The notes: generated by a model not told the origin, from the letters alone. A DNA stretch of 64,000 nucleotides from Sulfuritalea sp. (GCA_023700805.1 JAMPYF010000025.1:1-64000), one strand, 5' to 3'. Positions 48,898-57,251 are shown, counted from the first letter of the stretch. Made by a program: numbers and translations.

Positions 48898-49149
48898 ATG
48901 ACCACCTTGACCGTTACCTCCCGGGGGCAAGTGACGTTCAGAAAAGAGGTGCTGCAGCACCTCGGCATCAGGCCCGGAGAAAAGATCGAACTGGATTTGC
49001 TGCCAGACGGCCGGGCCACGCTCAAGGCGGCTCGGCCCGCCGGAACGATAGCCAACTTCGTCGGATTGCTCGCCGGCCGGTCAAAGAAAGTCGCCACCAT
49101 CGAAGAAATCAGCGAGGCAGCCGCACAGGCTTGGGCCGGCAAGGAATGA
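48898..49149 (+). CDS. AbrB/MazE-type antitoxin
   Basis: 83 residues. Swapped-hairpin AbrB DNA-binding domain TLTVTSRGQVTFRKEVLQHLG...GEKIELDLLPDGRATL, followed by a toxin-binding C-terminal half. The TGA overlaps the start of the PIN toxin (ATGA), the standard antitoxin-first order. Confidence 0.9.
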   Translation: MTTLTVTSRGQVTFRKEVLQHLGIRPGEKIELDLLPDGRATLKAARPAGTIANFVGLLAGRSKKVATIEEISEAAAQAWAGKE

Positions 49150-49541
49150 AAATCGCCGTCGATACCAACGTGCTGATTCGTGCTGTCGTGCGCGACGAAC
49201 CCGCACAAGCGAAGGCCGCCACCAAAGTCTTGACCAAAGCCGAATTGATCGCGGTCGCGTTGCCATGCCTATGCGAGTTTGCGTGGGTGCTGCGCAAGGT
49301 TTACGGCTTCACCCCCGCCGATGTGGCCACCGCGATCCGGGCACTGCTTGCCGCGGCAAACGTCGAAGTCAACCGGCCCGCCGTCGAGGCCGGCCTGTCG
49401 GTGCTCGAAGCAGGCGGCGATTTCGCCGATGGAGCCATTGCCTACGAGGGAAACTGGCTCGGCGGGGAAACCTTCGTTTCCTTCGACAAAAAGGCGGTTA
49501 CGCTTCTGAAGGCGGCAGGCCAGTCCGCGCGACTTTTGTGA
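49146..49541 (+). CDS. PIN-domain ribonuclease toxin (VapC-type)
   Basis: 131 residues. Acidic catalytic residues in MKIAVDTNVLIRAVVRDE (first Asp), LCEFAWVL (Glu), and FADGAIAYEG (Asp), ending ETFVSFDKKAVTLL. VapC toxins cleave specific RNAs. Paired with the preceding AbrB-type antitoxin. Confidence 0.9.
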   Translation: MKIAVDTNVLIRAVVRDEPAQAKAATKVLTKAELIAVALPCLCEFAWVLRKVYGFTPADVATAIRALLAAANVEVNRPAVEAGLSVLEAGGDFADGAIAYEGNWLGGETFVSFDKKAVTLLKAAGQSARLL

Positions 49542-49618
49542 GCAAGGGAGTGCCTGGGGGAAGACAAGACAGGAAACGCGGGTGTCCACAATTATTCCGC
49601 TTCACCCTGCAGACCATC

Positions 49619-49638
49619 GCCGTCTCGCCAGCGCCAAC
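49619..49638 (-). repeat. 20-bp interspersed repeat, copy 9 (left flank of island)
   Basis: Minus-strand GTTGGCGCTGGCGAGACGGC, one mismatch. It lies 78 bases after the vapC stop, in inverted orientation to the copy at the right flank (53474). Confidence 0.8.
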
Positions 49639-49835
49639 TTTTCGCGACTATGCAAATTCGATTTGAGCCTGGCCCTTTTGATTGGTCGCTAATCTCTATT
49701 ACCAAATTCGCGCTGATCGAGATCGATTTGCTACCCAATCCATATCGCGATGAATTCAGAACTGTGAATGCCGTGCGACGACTATGCGCCTTTACGCCGA
49801 CATCAGCTTGGGCTGTTGTAGCTCAAGCTGATGCT

Positions 49836-49894
49836 GCCTGATGAATACAGGGATAAGCGACCAAACGTCGCTCTTTTCTGGTTCATCATCAGGC
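49836..49894. other. Imperfect hairpin, possibly attC-like
   Basis: Outer arms GCCTGATGA (49836-49844) and TCATCAGGC (49886-49894); inner arms AGCGAC (49856-49861) and GTCGCT (49867-49872); unpaired bases between. A GTTAGCT sequence follows at 49909-49915. The two-stem layout with bulges recalls integron attC sites, but the flanking core boxes do not match well. Confidence 0.3.
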
Positions 49895-49940
49895 GGTTAC
49901 GTTATATCGTTAGCTGTCGCCGAATGGACGCCTGGGGCCG

Positions 49941-49970
49941 CTGACAAGTATGTTTTAATTGCCCTATGCT
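49941..49970 (+). promoter_or_regulatory. Candidate promoter of the island operon
   Basis: CTGACA (49941-49946), 18 bases, TATGCT (49965-49970), about 100 bases before ATG 50073. Confidence 0.35.
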
Positions 49971-50072
49971 CATAATGAGTGCCGTTGGCTGACGCAACAC
50001 TCACACCATGGCCGCATCCGTCCATTAATTACATTGACATGCTGTCCGCAGCTACGTTTAGGAGATAGTCAT

Positions 50073-51269
50073 ATGGCGACATCGCGCGCAGCAGGCTTGG
50101 GGCGGAAAAAGCCGCTATTGGATATCCCAATTGATCGCCTTGAACTAGATCCTAAGAATCCACGCTTACCCGAGGACGTACAGGGTGGATCGCAGGACGA
50201 CCTCGCTGTACACCTTTTCGATCATTTTGACTTAGATGAGATTGCTGAGTCTATGGCGAAGAATGGATACTTTGATGAGGAGCCAATTGTAGCGATCCCG
50301 TCAACTCTGCCTGTAAGGCTAAGAAATTTTAAGTTCCGAAACACACCGGCTGGGCAGCGCGAATACAACGCCTTCATTAACGGGCCGGGAGTCCGCTTCG
50401 TCGTCGCTGAGGGAAATCGACGCCTAGCAACAGCAAAACTACTTCATGACGAGGACCTGCGAAAAAGACTTCGCCGTGGCAAAGGCTGGCCTCGACCCTC
50501 ACAAGAGGTGCTGGAAGACATCTCGGTCCTGCCGACCATTGTGTACGCCGAAAGACTCGAAGTCTTGCCTTATTTGGGTGTTCGCCACATTACCGGCAAC
50601 AAAAAGTGGGATAGCTACGCGAAGGCCCGCTACATCGACGAAATGCTGAAGTCAGGGAAAACGATTGAGGACATTGAACAAGATGTTGGTGATAAGGGGC
50701 AGGCGGTAAGAAAAAATTCTATTGCTTACAACTTGCTGCGAGTGGCGAGGGAAGACCTCGGCTACGACATCACCCGGGCAAAGTCCGACTTTTCGTTGCT
50801 ACTTCTTGCACTTGGACAGAAATCGATAAAGCGCTTTTTGGGCTGGGAGAAATCAGTTAATGACAAAGTACGGTCATTGCCTCTATCAGAAATTGAACTA
50901 TCGCAGCCGATAGAAGAGGATTTGCTTCCAAACTTGAAACTGTTGCTTGAGTTTCTTTATGGCGATGGTGCGAAGCTGCACCCTGCAATAAAGGAGTCAC
51001 GTGACATTACTAACTATCTAGCCGTCGTCCTAGGTAGCAAGGATGCTACAAAGTATCTGACTCAAACTCGAAATCTGGTCGAAGCCTATGAGCTTACCGA
51101 TGGAGAAGAAGTACTTACCCAGAAACTAATTCACCAAGCCAATGTGAAGCTAGAGCGAGCTCTTGGTATTGCGCATCGACACCCAACTGAAGACGTAATA
51201 GCTGAAGCCCAAAGGTGCCTCCAGACTGCCCGCCAATTAAATAAATCCTTGGAGAACGGCGATGTTTAG
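50073..51269 (+). CDS. ParB/sulfiredoxin-fold-like protein, first gene of the island
   Basis: 398 residues from ATG 50073, chosen for the AGGAG eight bases upstream; the frame also extends to a TTG at 49959. N-terminal part resembles ParB N-terminal/Srx-fold domains: LLDIPIDRLELDPKNPR (15-31), FDLDEIAESMAKNGY, then FVVAEGNRRLATAKLL with the GNRR motif (114-117), and later RHITGNKKWDSYAKARYI. The rest is helical with no recognised catalytic motif. Proteins of this type can bind or nick DNA, or hydrolyse nucleotides. Codon use is AT-richer than the neighbours. Overlaps the next gene by eight bases. Probably part of a DNA modification or defence cassette; this is inference. Confidence 0.8.
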   Translation: MATSRAAGLGRKKPLLDIPIDRLELDPKNPRLPEDVQGGSQDDLAVHLFDHFDLDEIAESMAKNGYFDEEPIVAIPSTLPVRLRNFKFRNTPAGQREYNAFINGPGVRFVVAEGNRRLATAKLLHDEDLRKRLRRGKGWPRPSQEVLEDISVLPTIVYAERLEVLPYLGVRHITGNKKWDSYAKARYIDEMLKSGKTIEDIEQDVGDKGQAVRKNSIAYNLLRVAREDLGYDITRAKSDFSLLLLALGQKSIKRFLGWEKSVNDKVRSLPLSEIELSQPIEEDLLPNLKLLLEFLYGDGAKLHPAIKESRDITNYLAVVLGSKDATKYLTQTRNLVEAYELTDGEEVLTQKLIHQANVKLERALGIAHRHPTEDVIAEAQRCLQTARQLNKSLENGDV

Positions 51270-52119
51270 TTTGCCACGAGACGATCGATCGTCCGTTGCA
51301 GATTGGGTCGAGTTGGAACTTGCCTTGGATCCGACTCGTAACAGCATCTCGAAAGCTGTTGTTTCGGCAGTTCTTGAGCAGGAGATGGGCGCGAATGCTG
51401 ACGAAGCATTTCTTTCTGATGTTTGGCGGTTGCTTGAACGGCGAGAAGAACTGTACAGGAATCCGCCATTCGAGGTTAATGATGATTTGGTAGCCCGTAG
51501 AAACGATGTAGCAGTGCATGATGTCTATGTTGCATGTTTACTATTCTCGCTTTACGGTGTTCGAACTTCACGCACCGATCCACAATTGTTGGAGCGAATT
51601 GCGGCCATTTGCATTGAAAAGTATCTCCATGGCACTTCGTTCGTTTTTGGGTGGCCACCCCTCGATGGGATACCAAAAAAAATTGGGGAAAGACTCGCGC
51701 TCTTGGCTTCCTCAATGCGAGAACGCTTGGCGGATTATCCGCAGGACAAATACAAGGATCGCGGCGTTGACGTTGTATCTTGGAAAGCCTTTGTCGACGA
51801 GGACTATGGTCAGCATCGATCAGGGCAAGTCGCCATCTTGACTCAATGTGCAGCGGGGCAGGATTGGGCGTCAAAAAAGGGCGACGTTCCGATAGATGCA
51901 TGGAAGCAGTACATCCATTGGGCGAGCCCGCCAATACGAGGATTCGTAGTACCCGGAGTCGTTCAGGATGAAAACTGGCACGACATGAGCGTCGATTGTG
52001 GCCTAATTTTTGATCGCGCCCGTTTATGCAACAACTTACCGGATCCTTTTCCAGACGCAGACTTGCTTACAAGTATGCACAACTGGATAGAGGAAGAGAA
52101 AGCCGAAGCGACAGGTTAA
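51262..52119 (+). CDS. Unknown protein with nuclease-like D...QCAAG..W..K motif
   Basis: 285 residues, not confidently recognised. ATG 51262 lies within the end of the preceding gene. The centre holds RGVDVVSWKAF (Asp170) followed by GQVAILTQCAAGQDWASKK (Gln195, Trp202, Lys205/206). An Asp, a beta strand with Gln, and a downstream Lys could represent a variant PD-(D/E)XK nuclease core. N-terminal third is helical. Located between a ParB-like protein and a C5 methyltransferase, it is the best candidate restriction component of the cassette. AT-rich codon use supports horizontal origin. Function is inference. Confidence 0.75.
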   Translation: MFSLPRDDRSSVADWVELELALDPTRNSISKAVVSAVLEQEMGANADEAFLSDVWRLLERREELYRNPPFEVNDDLVARRNDVAVHDVYVACLLFSLYGVRTSRTDPQLLERIAAICIEKYLHGTSFVFGWPPLDGIPKKIGERLALLASSMRERLADYPQDKYKDRGVDVVSWKAFVDEDYGQHRSGQVAILTQCAAGQDWASKKGDVPIDAWKQYIHWASPPIRGFVVPGVVQDENWHDMSVDCGLIFDRARLCNNLPDPFPDADLLTSMHNWIEEEKAEATG

Positions 52120-52129
52120 TTGAATCATC

Positions 52130-53563
52130 ATGCATTTTCGTTTTGTAGACTTATTCGCTGGCCTTGGTGGTTTCCATCTAGCGCTGCATCGATTAGGTGG
52201 GCAGTGTGTTTTCGCCTCAGAGTGGAAAGGTCATCTCCGGGATCTATACGAAGTTAACTTTCGAATCCGTCCCGCAGGCGATATAACGCAGGTCTCTCCA
52301 GCGGAAATTCCCGATCACGAGATTCTAACTGCCGGCTTTCCGTGTCAGCCATTTTCAAAGGCAGGTGATCAACTTGGGTTCGAATGTACTGACCAAGGGA
52401 ATCTCTTTTTTAATGTCGCTACGATTCTTCAGCACAAGCGCCCTCAGTACTTCATTCTAGAAAATGTCCCCAATCTGCTTAAGCACGATGACGGTCGGAC
52501 ATGGCTGGAGATTCAGTCCATATTAGGTCAGTCAAATAAGGGGCTCGGCTACCACATCGATGCAAAAAAGTTGTCGCCACACGATTTTGGAATTCCGCAG
52601 ATTCGAGAGCGAGTCTACATAGTTGGTTCCTTAAAACCGCTGTCGGAGTTTGTTTGGCCCTCTGCATCAGGGGAACAAACATCTATTGACTCAATCCTTG
52701 ATGACAATCCCAAAGAAGCAAAGATGCTCTCCGCCCAAACTCTAGAATGCCTACAGGTCTGGGATGATTTTCTGAAACGGTGTCCGAAAAGAGTTGAACT
52801 TCCGTCTTTTCCCCTCTGGTCAATGGAGTGGGGCGCTACCTATCCATTTGAAGACACGACCCCCTACGCTCAAAAAGCAGCACTTGGAACGGATGGTCTG
52901 AAAGGCTTTAGGGGAAGCCACGGAAGGAAAATTGGGTATCTTCGTACATTGGACGATCGCTGGAATGCGTTGCCAAGTCATGCGAGAACAAATGACAAGC
53001 AATTTCCAAAATGGAAGAAGGACTTCATCCGACAGAATCGGCAGTTCTATGCCGATAACAGATCATGGATAGATTCTTGGTTACCGACCGTTCTGAAATT
53101 TCCATCTAGCTTGCAGAAGCTTGAGTGGAACGTTAAGGGAGGAGAACGCAACATTTGGAATTATGTCCTTCAGTTTAGAGCTTCTGGTGTCCGGGTAAAA
53201 CGCCGGACTACAGCGCCGAGCCTCATTGCAATGACCGATACTCAAGTACCAATTATTGGCTGGCAACAGCGATATATGACTCCAGGTGAGTGCGCCCGAC
53301 TCCAAAGCCTAGACGGCCTAACGGAATTGCCCAAGAGCCCGACCCAAGCTTTCCATGCGTTGGGTAACGCGGTCAATTCCAACGTAGTCGAAATGGTCGC
53401 ACGAGCCCTGCTTCCTGCCAGTCATTTAGTAATTAAAGGGGCCGCGTTCGAATTGAATTCCCTGCACAGAAAAGTCGGCGCTGGCGACACGGCTACCAGC
53501 CGGCGCCGGCAGGCCCGGGGCGGAGGAATCAAAAATCTGACGGAGCCACGGGCCTGCCGGTGA
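52130..53563 (+). CDS. DNA (cytosine-5)-methyltransferase
   Basis: 477 residues with the conserved C5-MTase motifs: [17 protein letters not shown] (5-20), [13 protein letters not shown] with catalytic Cys72, VI ENV (111-113), [14 protein letters not shown] (157-166), a variable target-recognition region (about 190-370), [16 protein letters not shown], and [18 protein letters not shown]. Methylates cytosine C5 in a specific but unknown site. The last roughly 25 residues ([19 protein letters not shown] onward) are encoded by a 20-bp repeat copy and a following inverted repeat, so the original C-terminus was probably replaced. Third gene of the island. Confidence 0.95.
   Translation: MHFRFVDLFAGLGGFHLALHRLGGQCVFASEWKGHLRDLYEVNFRIRPAGDITQVSPAEIPDHEILTAGFPCQPFSKAGDQLGFECTDQGNLFFNVATILQHKRPQYFILENVPNLLKHDDGRTWLEIQSILGQSNKGLGYHIDAKKLSPHDFGIPQIRERVYIVGSLKPLSEFVWPSASGEQTSIDSILDDNPKEAKMLSAQTLECLQVWDDFLKRCPKRVELPSFPLWSMEWGATYPFEDTTPYAQKAALGTDGLKGFRGSHGRKIGYLRTLDDRWNALPSHARTNDKQFPKWKKDFIRQNRQFYADNRSWIDSWLPTVLKFPSSLQKLEWNVKGGERNIWNYVLQFRASGVRVKRRTTAPSLIAMTDTQVPIIGWQQRYMTPGECARLQSLDGLTELPKSPTQAFHALGNAVNSNVVEMVARALLPASHLVIKGAAFELNSLHRKVGAGDTATSRRRQARGGGIKNLTEPRACR
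53474..53493 (+). repeat. 20-bp interspersed repeat, copy 10 (right flank of island)
   Basis: GTCGGCGCTGGCGACACGGC, one mismatch, within the 3' end of the methyltransferase gene. It is in inverted orientation to copy 9. Confidence 0.8.
53506..53560. repeat. 12-bp perfect inverted repeat after the island
   Basis: CCGGCAGGCCCG (53506-53517) and CGGGCCTGCCGG (53549-53560). The following TGCCGGTGACGGCCGG text recurs near copy 12 (56287-56308), so it may be part of a longer repeat unit. Could also act as a bidirectional terminator stem. Confidence 0.6.
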
Positions 53564-53582
53564 CGGCCGGGCGCGGAGTGGA

Positions 53583-53942
53583 TCAGGCATAGACGACCGA
53601 AACCCGACCGGCGGCCTTGGATCGCGAAGCCGGCTTGACCACGATCTCTACATTGCGGCCAAGCCGGGTAAGGCACTCGATCATCCTGGTCTCGGAAATT
53701 CCTTGAAACCGGCCACGGAGCATGCTGGACAGTTTGGGCTGTGGCATTCCCAGCAACTCGGCGGCCTGAGCCTGCGTAAGCCTTCGGCGACGGATGATCT
53801 CGCTGATCATGAAGACCAGCCGCGCCTTGACCAGCATTTGTTCGGCGTTCTTGAACCCGAGGTCGGCATAGACATTGCCGGAACCGACTTCGACTTCGAT
53901 CGCTGAACTGCCAATCTTCTGCGTCTTGCGCTGCGGAATCAT
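53583..53942 (-). CDS. XRE-family HTH protein (antitoxin-like)
   Basis: 119 residues. HTH about 55-90: RRRRLTQAQAAELLGMPQPKLSSMLRGR, preceded by a segment GNVYADLGFKNAEQMLVKARL typical of antitoxins of RelE/Gp49-type modules. ATG shares ATGA with the HigA-like stop. No toxin gene is adjacent. Confidence 0.85.
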   Translation of the reverse strand: MIPQRKTQKIGSSAIEVEVGSGNVYADLGFKNAEQMLVKARLVFMISEIIRRRRLTQAQAAELLGMPQPKLSSMLRGRFQGISETRMIECLTRLGRNVEIVVKPASRSKAAGRVSVVYA

Positions 53943-54253
53943 TTGAATTCAGCCTCCTCGGTGGCCTCCAGCGGCTCGATGTTCGCAATCACTTTCTTCA
54001 AGACTTTTTCCGACGCAGCGAGATCGTACTGCGCCTGCATGTGCAGCCATGATTCCGCGCTGCCGCCCAGCGCGGCGGCGAGGCGCTGCGCCATGCCGGC
54101 GCTGACGCCATTCCTGCCGTTGACTACGTTCGACAGCGTCATGCGCGTGACGCCGATGCGCCGGGCGAAGTCGGTCACGGTGATGCCGGTGCCGGTGAAA
54201 ACGCCATCCCGCAGAACTTCCCCGGGATGGGGTGGCTTGTGCATGCACGTCAT
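53939..54253 (-). CDS. higA: HigA-family antitoxin-like protein
   Basis: 104 residues starting MTCMHKPPHPGEVLRD, the HigA signature, with HTH VTDFARRIGVTRMTLSNVVNGRNGVSAGMAQRLA and SAESWLHMQAQYDL. Start 54253 has AGGAG nine bases upstream. No HigB gene precedes it. An alternative frame just upstream reads VDYRDYHQEQ, which resembles HigB C-termini, so higB may have been deleted. Confidence 0.87.
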   Translation of the reverse strand: MTCMHKPPHPGEVLRDGVFTGTGITVTDFARRIGVTRMTLSNVVNGRNGVSAGMAQRLAAALGGSAESWLHMQAQYDLAASEKVLKKVIANIEPLEATEEAEFK

Positions 54254-54528
54254 CTCTTTGCTCCTGGTGATAGTCCCGATAGTCCACCAACGCGGCGCTT
54301 CACCCTGCCGCGCGCCGGCAGCGCCAGGTTCGCGCGGGCGGAGTCGGACAGCAGCAGTTCCTTGAGCGACGGCCGCGCCGCGTTGCGCAGCCGTTTCCAT
54401 TCCGCGACGGAAACCAGCACGGCGGTTTCCGCGCCGCGCCGCGTGACGACCTGTGGCCCTTCGCTGACGCAGGCAGCCAGCAGTTCGCTGAAACGCGCTT
54501 TGGCGTCTTGCACGGGCCAAGCCTTCAT
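54250..54528 (-). CDS. Phd/YefM-family antitoxin-like protein
   Basis: 92 residues: MKAWPVQDAKARFSELLAAC, then GPQVVTRRGAETAVLVSVAEWKRL, the Phd/YefM DNA-binding fold, and a C-terminal toxin-binding tail PSLKELLLSDSAR. RBS GGAGG six bases upstream. Its usual PIN or Doc toxin does not follow; the stop overlaps the HigA-like start by ATGA. Confidence 0.88.
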   Translation of the reverse strand: MKAWPVQDAKARFSELLAACVSEGPQVVTRRGAETAVLVSVAEWKRLRNAARPSLKELLLSDSARANLALPARGRVKRRVGGLSGLSPGAKR

Positions 54529-54621
54529 GGTGGACCTCCACTGATCGGTAAGGTGACCAGCTTATGCGGACCTTGGGCCGGGCGCAAATCGTCCGCGGCG
54601 ATTCTTGCCGGGCCTCTGAAA

Positions 54622-54641
54622 GTCGGCACCGACGTCACCCG
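54622..54641 (+). repeat. 20-bp interspersed repeat, copy 11 (degenerate)
   Basis: GTCGGCACCGACGTCACCCG in the gap between the antitoxin-like genes and the diguanylate cyclase; several mismatches. Confidence 0.35.
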
Positions 54642-54658
54642 GACCCGGGCAATGCGCC

Positions 54659-56092
54659 TCAGCCTGCGGCTTGGTAAAACCGAATCGTGTTGCGTCCGGC
54701 GTCTTTCGCCCGGTACATTGCGGCATCCGCCCACTTCATGACGTCGTCCTGGCTGGCCGCATGATCGGCGAACATCACTGCGCCGATGCTGGCGGAGCAG
54801 CGGTATTGAATCCTGCATTCCGCCTTGCCTTCCTTGTGCAGGACCAGCACATACGGCTCCGCCAACGCGGCGCGAATCTTCTCGGCGATCAGTTGCGCAT
54901 GCAATTGCGATTCGGCTCGATCGGTATTCAGCTCGGCCAACAGCACGACAAATTCGTCGCCGCCAAAACGCGCGACGGTGTCGACCTCGCGCACACAGCC
55001 TTTCAGACGAGCGGCCACTTCCAGCAGCAGTAAATCGCCCGCCTCATGCCCATGGGTGTCATTCAGGGTCTTGAACTGATCCAGATCGAGGAACATCAAC
55101 GCGCCATGACAAGCGCTGCGCTTGCCGGCAGCCATGGCTTGGCTCAAACGATCGCGCAGCAATCTTCGGTTCGGCAGATTGGTGAGCGGATCGTGGAATG
55201 CCAACTGGCGCACCTGATCTTCCAGGCGCTTGCGCTCCGTTATTTCCCGAGTGATGCCGTGATACCCGACTATCGCGCCCTCCGCGTTGCGCTCGGGTTT
55301 CGACAGGACCTCGCCCCATAGCAGCCGGCCGTCCTTGCAGCGGTGCTGTACCTGGAAAGTCAAGAAGCCGGCCTGACTGGCTGGCTCGCCGGATGCCTGG
55401 CTGTCGCGCATCAATTTCTTGACGGCTGCCACCCCTTCGTCGGTAAACAGGTCGAAGACGTGGTGGCCCACGACTTCCTCCGCTTTGTAGCCCCGCAGAC
55501 GCTCGTCGGACGGACTGATATACGTGAGGCAAAGATTGCGGTCGGTCTTCCAGAGCACGTCCAACGTGTCTTCCGTCAGCAGGCGGTAGAGCGCCTGGCT
55601 TTCATGAAGCGCCTGGGTCCGCGCCGCGACCAGCGCTTCGAGGGCGGTGTTTCTTTCCTGCAGGCTCTTGAGCGGATAAACCTCGCCCTCCTGCACCAGG
55701 TGATAGGGAATCGAGATGCCGCTGTGCACGATTTTCCAGTCGTCGCCTTCGAGACGGAAAATCAGCACCAGCCGCGCCACCTCCCGCGACAGAATGTGGT
55801 CGGGCACGGGCAGATGAATGTGAAAGAAGGCGGTGACCACCACCACCTCGTCGCTGACATCCTGCAGCGAGATATCCAGCATCTCGATGCGGATCCGGCC
55901 TTGCACTTGTGCGAAATCCTGCCGGGTGATCTTCACCCACTCGTCACGGTCCTTGACCAGAAAATTCCCGCCGCCCGTATAGCCGCTGAAGTTTTCACTG
56001 AAGCGCGTTGTCAGGCGGTCATCGCGTGCGGCATACATTTCGATGTACTCGTCGAACAACGAGCGAATTTGACGCTCTCGATCCGGATGCAT
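54659..56092 (-). CDS. NTF2-like/PAS/GGDEF diguanylate cyclase
   Basis: 477 residues from ATG 56092 (MHPDRERQIR). N-terminal SnoaL/NTF2-like domain (about 5-135), short coiled linker, PAS-PAC (about 165-290), GGDEF (about 305-470) with intact RFGGDEFVVLLAE and FLDLDQFKTLNDTHGH. Probably synthesises c-di-GMP; no I-site (RxxD) is obvious beside the catalytic loop. It stands alone on the minus strand. Confidence 0.93.
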   Translation of the reverse strand: MHPDRERQIRSLFDEYIEMYAARDDRLTTRFSENFSGYTGGGNFLVKDRDEWVKITRQDFAQVQGRIRIEMLDISLQDVSDEVVVVTAFFHIHLPVPDHILSREVARLVLIFRLEGDDWKIVHSGISIPYHLVQEGEVYPLKSLQERNTALEALVAARTQALHESQALYRLLTEDTLDVLWKTDRNLCLTYISPSDERLRGYKAEEVVGHHVFDLFTDEGVAAVKKLMRDSQASGEPASQAGFLTFQVQHRCKDGRLLWGEVLSKPERNAEGAIVGYHGITREITERKRLEDQVRQLAFHDPLTNLPNRRLLRDRLSQAMAAGKRSACHGALMFLDLDQFKTLNDTHGHEAGDLLLLEVAARLKGCVREVDTVARFGGDEFVVLLAELNTDRAESQLHAQLIAEKIRAALAEPYVLVLHKEGKAECRIQYRCSASIGAVMFADHAASQDDVMKWADAAMYRAKDAGRNTIRFYQAAG

Positions 56093-56262
56093 AGTTCTGG
56101 CGGTGTTGGAAATTAGGAAAATCAAGGAAGGTCGTCGGGGATGGCCGAACCTGCAATCGCCGATTAGAGCCCTGTCATGTCCGCCGAGTCTAATGGATTC
56201 GACCCGGATCGCCGCAGTGCCGACGGAACGGACGCGGCCGCGGCGGCCTCAGGCAGGCCGAA

Positions 56263-56282
56263 AGTTGCCGCTGGCGGCACGG
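56263..56282 (+). repeat. 20-bp interspersed repeat, copy 12
   Basis: GTTGCCGCTGGCGGCACGGC, two mismatches, in the 265-base gap before the EamA gene. It is followed at 56287-56308 by GGCCGGTGACGGCCGGCGCG, shared with the region after the island (53555-53577). Confidence 0.7.
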
Positions 56283-56357
56283 CAAGAGGCCGGTGACGGC
56301 CGGCGCGGAATTCGACGCAACGAAGCCTGCCTTGAACCCGCATGCGACAATCGCCGC

Positions 56358-57251
56358 ATGCCCGCCGCCCTCCCCCTGCGACACTTCCTGCTCGCGCTCG
56401 CCGTGGTCGCCGTCTGGGGCATCAATTTCGTGGTCATCAAGTTCGCGCTCGGGGCTTTGCCGCCGATCCTGATGGCGGCCCTGCGCTTCGGCCTGGTGCT
56501 GCTGCCCGGCCTGTTCTTCTTCGCGCGCCCGGCGGTGCCGCTGGGCAACCTCGCGCTCTATGGCCTGCTGATCGGCGCCGGCCAGTTCGGCCTGCTCTAT
56601 GTCGCGATGAACGGCCACATCTCGCCGGGCCTGGCTTCGCTGGTGATCCAGGTCCAGGTGTTCTTCACCATCGGCTTGGCGATGCGCATCTCCGGCGAGC
56701 GCGTGCGGCGCTTCCAGTGGATCGCCCTGCTGCTGGCCGCGGGCGGCATAGTCGTGATCGTCCTGCATACCGACGGCAGCACCACGCCGCTGGGCCTGTT
56801 CCTGGTGCTGCTGGCGGCGCTGGCCTGGGCCGGCGGCAACATCGCGGCGAAACAGGGCGCGCCGGCCAACATCCTGGCCTACGTGGTCTGGTCCAGCGCC
56901 TTCGCGGTGCCGCCGCTGATCGCGCTGTCGCTGGCCGTCGAAGGCTGGGCCGCGATCTCGGCGGCGCTGCAAACCGCCGATGCCGCGGCCTGGGCGGCCG
57001 TGGCCTGGCAGGCCTGGGGCAATTCGCTGTTCGGCTACGCGGCCTGGGGCTGGCTCCTGGCGCGCCACCCGGCGGCGACGATCACGCCGATGGCGATGCT
57101 GGTGCCGGTGTTCGGCATGGGCGCGTCGGCCCTGTGGCTCGACGAATCGCTGCCGCCGTGGAAGCTGGCCGCCGCCGCGCTGGTGATGGCGGGCCTCGCG
57201 ATCAACCTGCTGTGGCCGCGGCTGCGCGCGGCGCTGGCCGCACGCGGCTGA
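56358..57251 (+). CDS. EamA/DMT-family transporter
   Basis: 297 residues with ten hydrophobic segments in two EamA repeats; first repeat WGINFVVIKFALGALPPILMA, second repeat begins LVLLAALAWAGGNIAAKQG. Probably exports amino acids or related metabolites (RhtA/YdcZ-like); substrate unknown. ATG 56358 chosen from the family N-terminus just before the first membrane segment. Confidence 0.9.
   Translation: MPAALPLRHFLLALAVVAVWGINFVVIKFALGALPPILMAALRFGLVLLPGLFFFARPAVPLGNLALYGLLIGAGQFGLLYVAMNGHISPGLASLVIQVQVFFTIGLAMRISGERVRRFQWIALLLAAGGIVVIVLHTDGSTTPLGLFLVLLAALAWAGGNIAAKQGAPANILAYVVWSSAFAVPPLIALSLAVEGWAAISAALQTADAAAWAAVAWQAWGNSLFGYAAWGWLLARHPAATITPMAMLVPVFGMGASALWLDESLPPWKLAAAALVMAGLAINLLWPRLRAALAARG

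Larger units (their letters stand above)
49542..50072. other. 531-base intergenic region at the left edge of the low-GC island
   Basis: No convincing gene. It contains an inverted copy of the 20-bp repeat (49619-49638), a change from GC-rich to AT-richer sequence near 49650, an imperfect hairpin (49836-49894), a candidate promoter (49941-49970), and the RBS of the first island gene (AGGAG at 50060-50064). Confidence 0.8.

Noticed and set aside
49542..50072. tRNA or integrase at the left island boundary
   Set aside because: No cloverleaf or CCA end could be formed from this sequence, and no integrase reading frame is present.
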